In this document: positions 23,465-35,276 of the stretch, one piece after another
How the letters are laid out: every line of letters starts with the position of its first letter
How positions within the stretch are numbered: position 1 is the first letter of the stretch
Origin: Mactromeris polynyma
Taxonomy: Eukaryota > Mollusca > Bivalvia > Venerida > Mactridae
Length of the DNA stretch: 64,000 nucleotides
Reading direction: 5' to 3'
Assembly: GCA_032209605.1 (NCBI GenBank)
Contig: JASFXZ010000005.1
Span: forward strand, 21,006,905 to 21,070,904
Notes under the pieces: model-generated
Told to the model about the DNA's origin: nothing
What the model saw: the letters and a program-made list of their open reading frames with translations, nothing else
Database searches by the model: none
Program-made: the position numbers and the translations under genes

Positions 23465-23824
23465 AGTCTTGCGTTGAACACTCGTATTGTGAGTTTGAAG
23501 CCAAAATAGTGCAACTACTTGCTTACCTAAACCGAATTACGATAGCCTTGTGCTTAAACCTTGATATATACTTGTATATATGTTCAAATGACCTATATTT
23601 GCAACCGACCATACGACAGTTTTATTCAAATGCGAGTCGGCACAAAAATTGCATCTCGCATATTTCTTCTCGGGACATCGTAATGTAAAAATTCGGTGAC
23701 AGCAAGCAACGTAAGTTGCATAGCAACGACGTTACATGAACTTGGTTCTTGTAGACATTATAATCGTTGTGCTGCGTAATCCATTTACATTTAAGACTCG
23801 CGCTCAAGCAGACACATAAATGCA

Positions 23825-24135
23825 ACTTTGTTTGTATTTGCGTTTATTTATCGTCGCCACCGGTTTCCCATATGGGCGACGCCTTCAGAAGAATGTTAGT
23901 CATATTAGATTTTTGGAGGATAGTGCATGATACAGAAGATGCCCCAGTTCCAGAAGCACCCCTGGTTCCTTTACGTGCTCGATGTAAAGCATCATACACG
24001 GGACCTCGGTTTTTAAAGTCTCGTCCGAAAGATTGTTAGTACAGTCAGTGATGGAGCGGGGAATCGAAACAGCGATCCCTGGATTACAAGTCCAGCGTTT
24101 TACCACTGGACCACGGATCCGCTAACCCAATATAT
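23825..24135 (-). mobile_element. tRNA-derived SINE, family S1, copy a
   Basis: About 300 bp. The tRNA-like head is at the right end, read on the minus strand: GGATCCGTGGTCCAGTGGTA, then the arm TGGACTTGTAATCCA (TGT anticodon, Thr-like), then GCTGTTTCGATTCCCCGC. The body runs leftward to CAAATACAAACAAAG. A possible 9-bp target-site duplication, ATAAATGCA, occurs at 23816-23824 and 24136-24144. It is absent from the homologous site in duplication copy 2. Small ORFs on both strands inside it recur in copy b only because the element is repeated. Confidence 0.85.
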
Positions 24136-24526
24136 ATAAATGCAGCGGTTTTACATGACGTTTTGTAACAGTGGCACCGAGTAATTATCTGGTCGCATTT
24201 ATCACGCCTTATTGTTAATTCAATTGTTTAAAGGACAATGCGCGAATGTAGTTGTGAATAAGGTGTGAAATGCCCAATGGGATTAAGTGCATGCGGTCGT
24301 TTAATGGATTATTTAACTATCTTTTTTACCTGTTGGGACTGGTTTAATGCGGTCGCTGGTCGCGTTATAGAAAAGTCGTTTAATAGATACAATTTATATA
24401 GTAAAAACGCTCGGGCGGGAATTTAAGTGGTCGTTTAATACAAAAGTCGCTTAGTACAGGTGGTCGCTCGAGCAATGTCTACTGTATATCAATCATATAC
24501 CTAGTGTGTATATATATACTTAACTT

Positions 24527-25491
24527 CATTAAAAACGCAACCAAACATTATGCATATAGATAAAGTGACATTACTTCCTTACTTACTGCCCTGGACGCCC
24601 ATTGGCGTGTAGGACAGCAACGAAGATTTTCCACTTCTGTCGGTCGTTGGCAGTTTTCTGTAGGGTGCCCCATGTCTGTTGTTGTTGACTAGCTTCTGCC
24701 TCTACAGTTTGTCTCCATGTTTTTTTGGGTCTTCCTCTTTTTCTTTTACCTTCTGAGGTCCAGTGAAGTGCTGTTTTTGTAATGTCATCTCTATCCTTTC
24801 TCAGGACATGGCCAATCCACCTCCAGCGTCTTCTCATTATGATAGTGGCCATTTCTTCTTGTTGGCATCTGGCGAAAAGGTTTTGGTTTGATATTTTCTG
24901 TGGCCAAAAGATTCTTAGTATCCTTCTCAGGCTTTTTGTGTGAAAGATAGACAGTTTATTATGGTCGTGATCTGTCATCCTCTAGCATTCTGATCCATAC
25001 AAAAGTACAGGCAAGACACAGCTGCTGTAGAGTTTGAGTTTGGTGCAGATGGTATACTGCCCAGACCTCCATACAGCCTGCAGATTGTAAAGAGCTGTTC
25101 TTGCCTTAGATAGTCTTCTTTTGATATCAGATTCTGTTCCACCATCGGTACGCACAGTGCTGCCAAGGTATGTGAAGGTGTCAACATGTGGCAATGCTTT
25201 TCTATTAAGTAAAACTGACCCTGGGTTGTTTACATTAAGTGTCATAAGTTCAGTTTTCTTAATGTTGATCTTCAACCCAATTTGTCCTGCATATTTTTGT
25301 GACATTACAAAGGCAAAAAATAGTCTTCATTTCTCAAATATAATTTCATAAAATTAATCAATAATGGAATAAAAAATAATTGGTCTAGAGTTTGATGAAG
25401 TTTTGAACAAGAATTAACACATAGATAACTGTATCACGCTTTTGACAGTACAACAAAATGACGCCTAGTTCAAATAGTTGCGTTTTTAATG
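24527..25491. mobile_element. Inverted-repeat-bounded element carrying a retrotransposon RT fragment (copy 1 only)
   Basis: CATTAAAAACGCAAC (24527-24541) and its exact reverse complement (25477-25491) bound about 965 bp missing from copy 2. Nearly all the interior is a minus-strand piece of a non-LTR retrotransposon polyprotein. The 15-bp ends resemble the inner ends of the MITE at 5906-6145 (CATTTAAAAACGC). Confidence 0.75.
24583..25305 (-). pseudogene. Non-LTR retrotransposon reverse-transcriptase C-terminal fragment with one nonsense codon
   Basis: The minus strand encodes the RT thumb and C-terminal region typical of RTE/CR1-like LINEs: GLKINIKKTELMTL, DTFTYLGS, DIKRRLSKARTALYNL, LPVLLYGSEC, then RRWRWIGHVLR and GKRKRGRPKKTW. 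The catalytic palm (YADD region) and endonuclease are absent. One in-frame TAG follows YGSEC, where the family usually has Trp (TGG), so a single base change explains it. Otherwise the frame is open for 240 codons, which implies a fairly recent insertion. It is not functional. Confidence 0.9.
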
Positions 25492-25684
25492 GCTTCAAGT
25501 ATTCATATGTACATATATAATGTTATCATAACAGTTTGCTAGATACTAATCCTACAGTCACTTGCGTTTAACCCCAACATTAATACCCTGTAATATTTTA
25601 GCTGACAATTCAATATCAAAACATTCAGAATTTTCTTTAAAAGTTTTTCTCTGTCTAATAGTTAATTGCTTATAGTATTATATA

Positions 25685-26217
25685 TACTACTCAAAATTTG
25701 CTAAGGGTCACCTAAGGCTACTACTAATAATTATGTCCTCGTATAGGCCTTCAAATTCGGCGAAATTGTACACTGGCTATAATGATACAAGGCTAAATTG
25801 TCCATTTCAAAAAATAATTATACAAGTTGACTACGATTGTACTATTGTACTAGAAAAATACTTTAATGTGATTTTCCTTGCATAATGCCTAAGGCTAAAA
25901 CTCAAGAACAACTTCCAATGAGAAGTATGAAACTCCAGTATTTAGCTTGATTTCCAGTCACATTTATGTCTGACTAAGGAATATAAAAATTGAACTGTTT
26001 CTTTTTGATATGTGCTATCAAGATATGTTGATCTTTATATTGACGTCATTTTGACGTCAGATTATGTGATGTTGACTTTTCTGACAAAATGCTAATATTG
26101 TCTCACAATGCCTGGCCACATTCTCTTGACAATGATAAGCAGTTTAATTTCTTTTAACAGCTTTATATATTTGAAGCAAAATAGTAACAGGTGGTCCTTA
26201 GCAAGTTTTGAGTAGTA
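25685..26217. mobile_element. Non-autonomous DNA transposon, 533 bp, 28-bp TIR (copy 1 only)
   Basis: Left end TACTACTCAAAATTTGCTAA (to 25712) and right end in reverse complement TACTACTCAAAACTTGCTAA match at 25 of 28 positions. The interior is non-coding and includes a TTGACGTCATTTTGACGTCA palindrome. The homologous site in copy 2 lacks it. Confidence 0.85.
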
Positions 26218-26735
26218 CAAACGTTTCAGTTAAAAAGGATACATGAGTATCTACTTGTCCTAAGTTGTTTGTATATAGATATCATATAACATAATGAGAT
26301 AGTATGTGCATGCATAGATTAAAGTCGTTCGTTCTTTCGTTCGTTTGTTCGTAAACAATTTTTATCATTACGTTCTTCTCAAGCCGTGACATTATATTAC
26401 TTTTCCTATTTACAGTACTTTAACCCGAGTACGACAAAATGTCCAATTACACGCGAGGTAGTAGACTACAGTGTAATTATTGAATGGAACGATTACTTAC
26501 TGTATAATTATACCAATAAATAGTTATGTAGTAAACAAAATATAAAACATGTAATAAATGCTTTAAATCTAAACAGAAGTTTATAATACAAACGTTTAAT
26601 CATGAAAAACATAGACTTACTTTCAACTATAATACAAATCTTTCCTCGTCCTTGAAGAAGTTATAAAACACGTTTAACTCCACGGTTGATCAATTCCGTA
26701 AATGAATCAGTTTATATCAAACCGTCGCTTTATTG

Positions 26736-27913
26736 GACGGTACCGCTCAGGTTCCGTCTATAGTAGTGGCAATTTGAGAGGCATATAACAATTGGTTCCT
26801 GTTTTCAAAACACGAAAAAGACTAAAAGCCGGTAACATGACAAAAACGTCCACATCCGCCTAATTACTGCACAAACAAAATAGTTCCAAAGTTCACCGAA
26901 CGAAATAATATCATAAACGTTTCAATAAAATGAAATGTTGAAAAGGTGACCTGCTAAAGTGGTTTGTGAACTAATTAGCTGTTTCTGTGGAGTTCAGATA
27001 GGGTTTAAAGCAATGTATTAATACACACGAGTTTGTTTGGTGTCGACCCAGTACTTTTCGCCCTCTTTATTCTATAGTAAAACTACAAGATTTGCACTGA
27101 AATTGTGAACTCCACAATACGGCCCCAGCTATTTGCAATATCTAGTCTTCAAATACAACACTAGCACAGTAAATCAACACCAAGAAAACACCACCAAAAC
27201 CTGGTAACTTTTCTGCTATCATTCAATGTATACAGTATCTGTCAAAATTTCAATACACAACAGCCGACACCGTTTACAGTTTTGGATTTATCGTAGATAT
27301 GGTCTCGTTGCGCACGACTACGAAAATTATCGGTGTCATCTTTCTACGTACATCTCCCTCTGTGCTTAAAATTAATTGGAAAACACCCCACTACAACAAG
27401 ATAACTCATAACCTATGGCAAGCTAGTGATATCATAACTTTATGCCTGGGCATACTGATTTTACTCTAAGTCCGTGCTGATATAATTCGATATGTCATTT
27501 TATAATTAAATATCCACAAACGTTACATAAAGGGTCTGACATCTTTGTATTTAATTTATTTACAATCGTGACAAAAATTTAACTTGTTTTACAATTTTAA
27601 GGTTCTACCATTATTACTGACCATTTTTCTTTATTTTGGTTTGAAAATCTAGCATTTCTAGAACAAGTCGGATTAAAGATCTTTTGGAAAAAATGTTTAC
27701 TATTTTCATGTGCTATTTTTCAATATTTTTTTATTCTTTTTCGCATTTCTGTCTTATGTTTTAGTTTTGTTTCATATTCCATGCAAACCATCTTACCTAT
27801 TTACACATACTTTGATATTATAAAACTGTCTAGTTACAAAACGGAAACTTGTATGCGACGAGTTGCCAGCTTGGCTAAAGAGACGAGTGGTACCGTCCCA
27901 CAGCACTTAAATT
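26736..27913. mobile_element. Copy-1-only insertion of about 1.2 kb, type unclear
   Basis: Copy 2 reads CCGTCGCTTTATATTCTATA across the site, whereas copy 1 is interrupted after CCGTCGCTTTAT and resumes at ATATTCTATAAGG. Near the ends, GGACGGTACCGCTC and GAGTGGTACCGTCC are partly inverted. A GCTTTAT/GCTTTGAT pair may be a target duplication. No ORF of note. Confidence 0.55.
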
Positions 27914-28660
27914 TGCTTTGATATTCTATAAGGTTGGGATTTTTACCAGCGTTCATTGTACGACGTGAAGTTTCCAAATTATGTCAAAGTTCTAAATATA
28001 GTAACATAGTTCATGAATGAGCGAACCGTGAAAATAAACAATTTTCAATAAACCACGTCTTCATATTTAACTTTGATGACAAATACCGTTCGGTCATTGT
28101 ATAGTTGTGGTATCAAGAAAGGATCACTCAATATACTGTTGGAAAACATTGTAGCTATTGTATTAATCTATAATTTAGAAAATATGATTAATGGTTTGAG
28201 TGTTTTTAAACGACTTAAAAACCCAAGGCTAATTCAAGCTTATGTGTGAAAATGTTTTGAAGTAGGGTTTTCCCCGCAACGGAGTATCGTTTCTTCTCCG
28301 TGGGGGCTGGAGAACCTATATTTCAGTTCTAATGCACTGTAGTGCATCAGTATGTATATTAATTAAATAGATAATAACATTAATACTATAATAAATGCAT
28401 TGTATCTACTAAAACAGCATTTCATATCCGTTTGTCGACTCTGTGTTTTTGTCGCGAGAACGGGGTTGTCCACTGTACCAAGAATACACATGGTGCGGGG
28501 GGGGGACGAGGCTTGTCCCGGAGCGGTTTGTCCTACTGTCAACTTCCCCATCCAATTCATTATTTCATTTTTGTCGATGTATTATTTACTATTACCACTG
28601 TTTGGCTATTATTATGTATAAACACTATGCATAGAAGACACATTGATGTCAGTAAGGCCT
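27914..28660. other. Spacer shared by both duplication copies
   Basis: Collinear with about 41955-42700 in copy 2. It contains a poly-G run (about 28497-28506, longer in copy 2 at about 42521-42534) next to GGAGCGGTTTGTCCTACT. ORFs crossing it shift frame at the poly-G run between copies, so coding is not supported. Confidence 0.6.
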
Positions 28661-29560
28661 CGGTCATGTGAAGCTCCCGGGCATATGAGAGCCCGTGGGA
28701 TGATTTTTCGAAGAGTTTTAGACCGTAGAGGAGCTATATAATAGCCAGTGGCTGAAAATAGAGCATGCACATTTTTCAGACACGGTATTTCTACGATTGT
28801 GTGTCTACAGAGGGCTCGTAGACGGTCGTGCTTAATCTGAGCGGGGCCCTTACAGGTGTGAAAACTTGTCCCTTACCGGCCCACATGACTGTAGGGTCCT
28901 ACAGGCCCCGTACGGTCCCTAATTGGGCCCATTAGGCCTTTTACAATCATATAGTCCTTTTGTAAGCTCCGTATGGGCTTCAAACCCTGAAAAGGGCCCG
29001 CACGGGCAGTTACGATTTGTAAAGGCAGGTTTGATGCGTCCTTTATATAGTTTTGAATAAGGAAGTTAGAAGTCAGTTTTAAACACATTCACAGTTTCAT
29101 TTCACATAGTCATGCTGGACAGTATATATTTGATTATATACATATTATATACCATGGGTGTAAATGATGGACAAATATCATGTTAGGTTTGGTTTATATC
29201 CCAACGACCCTGTACGTGAACTAACGGGCCTAACCAGGTCCCGTATGGTACCTGCACGGGCCCAATACGGCTCCTTATCACCCTATCTTACGGATGTTCC
29301 CAAGCCCGTAGGGCAATTGCACGGGCTCGAACTGTGCACGCTCGTGCACATTTGGGTACCCATAGGGTAAACGCATGAGGTTTTGCGCTCCCGTGGCCTG
29401 AACATCGCAATTGCTCGCAGAGAACCCGTAAACTATCCTATGCACGAGACCACAACGTCATATGGGGTCGATTTCGTGCGGTCAATTGGTCCAATGGTCC
29501 GTACGGCTCCCCAAATCCTACGTGTTCCGGACCCCCTGTAGGTCTCATCTGACGGAGGTT
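28660..29560. repeat. GC/CpG-rich element with recurring GGGCC and CGTACGGG words (copy 1)
   Basis: An island of unusual composition in AT-rich DNA, full of short palindromic words such as GGGCCC, GGTACC, GTACGGG, CCCGTA and GTGCACG. There is no long ORF. The counterpart in copy 2 is 42700-43615. It is probably a degenerate repeat or transposon interior, and its class is unknown. Confidence 0.6.
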
Positions 29561-29579
29561 CAAGAAATAAAATACAATG

Positions 29580-29762
29580 TACAGTAAAACCACAAGAATA
29601 AGACCATCTTTGAGACCCTTATAAACATGTCTTCTTATTGAAAGTGGTCTTAATATTGAGGTTGAATAAAGAGCAAAACAGTGAAAATGGATATGAAAAT
29701 TGTGTTCTTAATTTTGAGGTGGTTTTATTATTGAGATGGTCTTTAAGTGAGGTTTTACTGTA
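29580..29762. mobile_element. CAGTAAAACC MITE, copy 1
   Basis: 183 bp bounded by TACAGTAAAACC and GAGGTTTTACTGTA inverted ends, with repeated GGTCTTAATATTGAGGT and GGTCTTTAAGTGAGG words inside. The ends and TA flanks fit a Tc1/mariner-derived MITE. It is also present in duplication copy 2 (43635-43816). Confidence 0.88.
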
Positions 29763-30603
29763 AGTAGTCCTACGTCATATAAATTGAACGTACATCGTTA
29801 AATGTTTTGATATGATTGTTCATGGTTCTGTTCACAAGATTCATTTCACGAACCAACCGTACTATTCATGAGATAAAAGCTCATCGGTTTTTCCGTCTTA
29901 CCTTTTCTAGGCTATTCAATTACAAAGATGCATTTCTAAAGAACGCATTAAACACGTGCATCTGAGTATGTATCTAGTTTATGCTTATTTGTCAATACTG
30001 TAATAAAACCTAAAAGTGATGCAATTTGTTGAGTAATGGGGTTTTAAAGGTACATAATCTTATTTTTTGGACAAAAAACTCGCCGAGTTAGCGCCAGCAA
30101 AGGAAATACATGTACCTGTATCGGACTCGTGTTTTACAGTTCCCGGAAAATGTTTAAGAAAAGTTACGTTGCAATGTTTTAGAGTATGTCTGTGTGAAGT
30201 CATTAACGTGTCATTTTCTCAAAATTATTACTTAAGCATATTGTGATAGACAATCAGGCTATCTACCGTTAAGCTTTCTAATTAGGTTTTTTTCACAATC
30301 ATGTGAATATATAACTACTCATGCAGACTGTAGTCACTGATAATATCAGTCCTGTCCGGATAAAACCGCATTGTATAAGTTTTCATATTTAGCTACGTCG
30401 ATAACTTTTTGTCAATTAGTACACTCATGATAACATTTTGCTCTACACATGTATACACTAAAAGATGCAACACAATAGTGGTATCATTTCTACTCAGGCG
30501 GACACTTTTAAATATTTAGACCGTTATACATTGTACATGTAATCTTTATTTCTTATTTCAAATAACAATTTCTTGAAGAATTTTTAATATCTGAAGCAAG
30601 CCA

Positions 30604-30937
30604 ATACATAGTTCCTACATCTACAATAGTTACCTCCCTTGTTCGGAATTGTCGGCCATTTTGATAGGCAAATTTCCTTGAAGTGTATGGGAAATATAAT
30701 GTAAAAGATGATAAACTAATCCAATATAGCAAAATAACTTATTCTTTATGCTCATGTTGGCATTTGGCTCAGTAAGTTGAAGAAAAAGTGGTTGTCACAT
30801 GCAAATTCTCTTGGTATTTTCTCAATTATCACATATTTGGAAATTACTCCTATAAGGGCTTATCAGTTTTGCCTATCAAAATGTGCAACAGTTAAGAACA
30901 AGGCCGGTAAATATTGTAGATGTAGGAACTATGTATA
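30604..30937. mobile_element. MITE, about 334 bp, about 41-bp TIR (copy 1 only)
   Basis: The left end ATACATAGTTCCTACATCTA and the reverse complement of the right end are nearly identical for about 41 bp (CAATAGTTACC against CAATATTTACC). A second inverted pair, TTTTGATAGGCAAA and TTTTGCCTATCAAAA, lies inside. Copy 2 lacks this and the following sequence to about 31.52 kb. Confidence 0.85.
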
Positions 30938-31945
30938 ATGAACTGATTTTGAACGATATTTTCAACTGCTGTCGGACTTCGTATATTCGACAACCTTGTA
31001 TCCGAATACTTGGTGTCATGGCATCCGAAATAAATATCAGGTCTCGATGTATCTTCTAAGGGGCGTCGAATTGAAATGGGCCATTCGAAACTATTTATTT
31101 ATCTCTTATTCGAAATGAAATTTCGAACCCGATGAATTGGAATGAAAGAGGTCTGATTTTTTTCTCAAATATTTGTCATCATAGTGAACGTTGAAGTGTT
31201 CTACAGTAGATGCACAATCACTTTTCGCTGCTCAAAAAGCGGAGAAAATGTAACTATTGCCTGAATACCTTTGCATATTGACGACAACAAACTGAGTGGA
31301 CAGTAACACAACAAGAACATTGTTGTTGTCTTTCTGGTGAAATGTCATAAATATCAGTTGCGCATGATTTGTCCGGTAAATAATGTTATAAAATAGGTTT
31401 ATTTCTCAATGCTTTAGATTTTACAGTCTATGACCATACAATATTAATACATATTTACAACAGTTAAACATATACGATATATGGCCAATAGCAACATTAA
31501 TAATATCAGAATATATTTATATAGTTGTAACAGTTCTAGTACATGTATCAATAATTAAATAGTTTCGAAATATATTATAAATGCTTAGGGAGTCTACCCT
31601 TACCAAGTAATTACATGCACGTCAAGTCCGGAAAGTTTTCAAATGACAAGGGACTTCATGATGAGCTTTTTGATGGTAGCCATCCCTGTTTTCATTAGTC
31701 AAGTCTAATGCTGCGTGTCGGAGATTTGTTTTATTTCATGAATATAATTATTTTGATGTTTGAAGTGCGATTTCAGCCGCGGAAAGATGTCATGTGTAAA
31801 AAGCGTTATATTCCTATACATACATATACTATAGAAGGGATCAAGGGAGATAATTCTAGAAGGAACAAAGTGAGAGAACTTGTGGCAAACTCATGTGTGT
31901 CTATGCGACTTAGACCGCGTGAACTTCATGAACGTTGTATAGGCA

Positions 31946-32127
31946 TACAGTAAAACCTCGATAAAAAGACCACCTTTTGGGACCTTTGAAACTGGTCTTA
32001 ATAATGAGATGGTCTAAATATTGAGGTTGAATAAAGAGCAAGACAGTGACAATGGACTAGAAAATTGTGTTCTTAATCTAGAGGTGGTCTAATTATTGAG
32101 GTGGTCTTTAAGTGAGATTTTACTGTA
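31946..32127. mobile_element. CAGTAAAACC MITE, copy 2
   Basis: Same family: TACAGTAAAACCTCGATAAA start and TTTTACTGTA end, with ATTATTGAGGTGGTCTTTAA inside. Its counterpart is at 45195-45370. Confidence 0.88.
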
Positions 32128-32569
32128 TACGATATAGAAGGTTGAAATAGAGGCTGCTGATTGGACGGTTTGAAGTAAACGTGGTCTAATCTACGGATTT
32201 GTACAACAATTCATGAAAGCGAGGTAAATATTGTTCGATAACAACAGGACCAACTTGTCACGTTGGTTTGTTCTGACTATAATGATTTCAAGGTCGACTG
32301 TATATTCTAAAATTTCAGATCAACTCAACTTACCGAATACGCGGACTGCATCAAATAATGGACACACAAATGTGTTTGCTCTTTGTATCTAAAGAATGCA
32401 TGACTAAAGTCACTTAATACTCCTTGAAGAATGAATAACTTCACTCTATATTTCATTTGATCGATAATTTATTGTTTATTCAATACAAGACACGTGAAAT
32501 ACACTTTATTGACAATCTTCAACAACCATGTGTTTACGTAAGTGCGGGTAAGAGACTGCACGTAGACCA

Positions 32570-32814
32570 AGGCCCGTATTACAGAAGCATCTTAAGTGAA
32601 TCTTAGATATTTTCACTTAAGTTCGAAACTTCAAATGGATGTAATTCCAAAACCACATTAAAACTGGTAGCCTTTAAATGGTAATGGAAATAACATATTA
32701 ATACTATTTAATTATCACTCTAGATTTGACCATATAATAGCCTGTATGTTAAATAAACCAACTACGGAAGATAAGGATGAAAATATACTTAAGATGTTTC
32801 TGTAATATTGCCCC
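32570..32814. mobile_element. MITE with GGCCC termini (family H3), copy 1
   Basis: Left GGCCCGTATTACAGAAGCAT and reverse-complemented right GGGGCAATATTACAGAAACA pair and continue through CTTAAGT. About 245 bp, non-coding. The partner at 45806-46015 has lost the inner part of its right arm. Confidence 0.8.
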
Positions 32815-34226
32815 TGTTCTAGTTCTTTGTACTTTTAATTTATTTATTTTACATAGAGAATTAAACAAGTTCTTACGGCTCATAAAACTTGATATCAACC
32901 ACTCTCAATGACTGCTTTCTGTGTTACTAACAACATCAACCACTCTGCCTCAGTCGTAAAGTGTTGTATGTGTTTGTGCTTTCTATGAATAGTTTTGTAT
33001 AAATAAATAACATACACAGTTAATACATTTAATAACATCCTGAACATTTCGAGGTATGAAAGCCAAACTGGTGTATATGCAAGTCAATAAATAAGCAAAT
33101 AGGCTAGAAAATGTTGTAAGTTAACTTTGGGATATTTCGTCCGTGTAAATAAATTCTTTAAATTTAATACCTTAACCTCTTTATTGGTCAACATTTAATC
33201 TATTTGTTACAGAACAAAACATTCTTTGGTCAGTTACTGATAATTCGACTACAAAATATGCGAGTTTTTATTCTTCACTTAGATGATGTTGCAAAAAATG
33301 CATTGATTACTTGAGAAGAAATTCCGCCTCAGTCAGATGGTAGCCATAGAAACAGCGTAAACTTGACCTCAGATAGTTCAGAATGTTAAAGGGACGTAAC
33401 CTATAAACCCTAAATAAAATGACCGACATTCAAAGAATAGTGTGTATCAACGGTCAATATAAACTATTTAAATGTGCATTGCCTTACTTAATATTTTATG
33501 AGATGAGTTCGCTTTAATGACTTCTATACAAGTAATCTAGAGGGAATGGATGCATATCAGTCTCTGTACTACTGTAAAAACATGTTGACGTAATCGTAAC
33601 ACAATATAACGGGCAAATAAACAAACAAATAGTACAGATAAATAACCTGATATTTGACGAACACCAGGACAAATTTTGATAGATATTGTATAAAACTTGA
33701 TTATTTTGTGCATCGTAAGTTTCAGTAAGATAACCAGGGCGACCCACAATCTACTCGGGTCCAGAACAGAGGAGAAAGGGATAATACCAAGACGTAGCCG
33801 TTCGTTACCTATTGTCCAGATACGGATGAAGCTACAAACTACTCAGTTACTTCCGTTTGCATCAACAATCCTGATCTGGAAGGATGTTATTGCTTTGATG
33901 AACTTTCAAATAAATCACATATTGGTTTGCCGCATTTGTTATCTATATACTGTTAGTTTATTTTTGTAAAAAAATATGCATGCCCGAGGTTTAAACACAA
34001 AAATGTTCCTACAACTAGCAACTTTGCTCCTAACATAACTGTCACCATTCATAAAATATCAGTATGTATTTTTTTCCAAGTACTAAGTTCAGCCGTTTGG
34101 CCACTGATTGCTTAAGATATAACAGTCGAAGATTTCAATATGGTACCAAACTGAAACATATATAAGGATGCTCATGAATAAATCATGGCATTGAATTCAA
34201 ACACACTTTCCTTGTCACATATATTA
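32815..34226. other. Right end of duplication copy 1, no supported gene
   Basis: Collinear with 50912-52186. Two overlapping minus-strand ORFs (for example 33514-33747) recur near 51453-51707, but indels and stops alter them, so coding is not supported. At 32928 the junction GTTACTAAC/AACATCAACC marks where copy 2 carries the 4.8-kb lectin block. Confidence 0.55.
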
Positions 34227-34918
34227 CATTACATACCCTATTGCTTGATAAGCACAATGGGAATGGTCTCATATTCACTGATCAAACCTACCATTTCGCT
34301 TATCTCTTCAAGCGGAATATGGAGTATTATTATGTATTGCTATTACCATTATTATAGTATTTCTTGTTATTGTTATTTAGTGCTATCGTTATTATTATTA
34401 TTGTTATCAGTCTATACACATTGTATGGGGAGACTACTACGTTGAATATTGCTTTCTGTTGTACATATCGAAAATTGATCACTAAAACTTATACGTGGAC
34501 TTTGAGTACTATGTAAATAAATAAAGAAACATATAGAGATATAAACTGTTTCGCTTTCACCCCTCGATATTCACTAGTCGTGATGTGTATTAAAAAATAG
34601 AACAAACCTGTAATAATTGATTGCCTGTGTTCATATTTGAAAATATTGATATGACAGACGTCAGACAGTTGAAAAATAACTAATATAAAAATAATTTTAA
34701 TATGAATCAAAGTACTGAAGGCTATATTATTTTCACTCCTGTAGAGAGCTGCTAAATTTTTAGATGGGGTGGTAATGAAGCCCTTTTTCGACAACAACGT
34801 TTGTGTCACCCGAACGACAATTAATGTATTTTAAGCAAGTCTATTATGATTTATTACAGAAAAGGGTGATGTTTTTTATAACGGCTATCAAGTTTATATG
34901 AATGTACTCTTAGTATAA

Positions 34919-35276
34919 CTAGCTGCCGTGATTTATGTAATGCATAGTTCGACTAGCCGCCGTGATTTATGTAATATCTAGCTAGTTCGATTAACCGCCG
35001 TGATTTGTGTAATGCCTAGTTCGACTAGCCGCCGTGATTTATTTAGTGCCTAGTTCGACTAGCAGCCGTGATTTATTTAGTGCCTAGTTCGACTAGCAGC
35101 CGCGATTTATGTAATGCCTAGTGCGACTAGCCGCCGTGATTTATTTAGTGCCTAGTTCGACTAGCAGCCGTGATTTATGTAATGCATAGTTCGACTAGCC
35201 GCCGTGATTCATGTAATGCATAACTCGACTAGCCGCCGTGATTCGTGTAATGCATAGTTCGACAAGCCGACGTGAC
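34919..35276. repeat. 34-bp minisatellite, about 10.5 units (copy 2)
   Basis: Same unit as at 17241-17390, with extra variants such as TTTAGTGCCTAGTTCGAC. It is flanked on both sides by sequence collinear with copy 1. Confidence 0.92.

Larger units (their letters stand above)
16407..34226 (+). repeat. Tandem duplication, copy 1 (about 17.8 kb)
   Basis: Homology to 34234-52186 starts at TACCCTACTGTATGATAAGC (copy 2: TACCCTATTGCTTGATAAGC) and runs collinearly to CCTTGTCACATATATTA. Shared landmarks in order are the 34-bp array, tRNA-like heads, the Kelch gene, a hairpin, poly-G plus GC-rich element, CAGTAAAACC MITEs and the segment ending GGCATTGAATTCAAACACAC. Copy 1 has extra blocks at about 20.92-21.97, 23.63-24.48, 24.52-25.50, 25.69-26.22, 26.74-27.91 and 30.6-31.5 kb. 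Confidence 0.93.

Noticed and set aside
23900..24106. Small ORFs at 23.8-24.1 and 49.5-49.8 kb as a conserved gene pair
   Set aside because: They are two copies of a tRNA-derived SINE with target-site duplication.
28400..28671. ORFs around the poly-G run (also 42.4-42.7 kb)
   Set aside because: Poly-G length differs between copies and shifts the frame, so no shared protein is encoded.
31708..31953. Conserved short ORF (partner 44981-45202)
   Set aside because: Similarity is explained by the duplication, and the ORF runs up to a MITE. No start context or domain supports a gene.
33514..33749. Minus-strand ORF pair recurring at 51453-51709
   Set aside because: Conserved only as part of the 18-kb duplication. 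Indels change the frames and no domain is seen.
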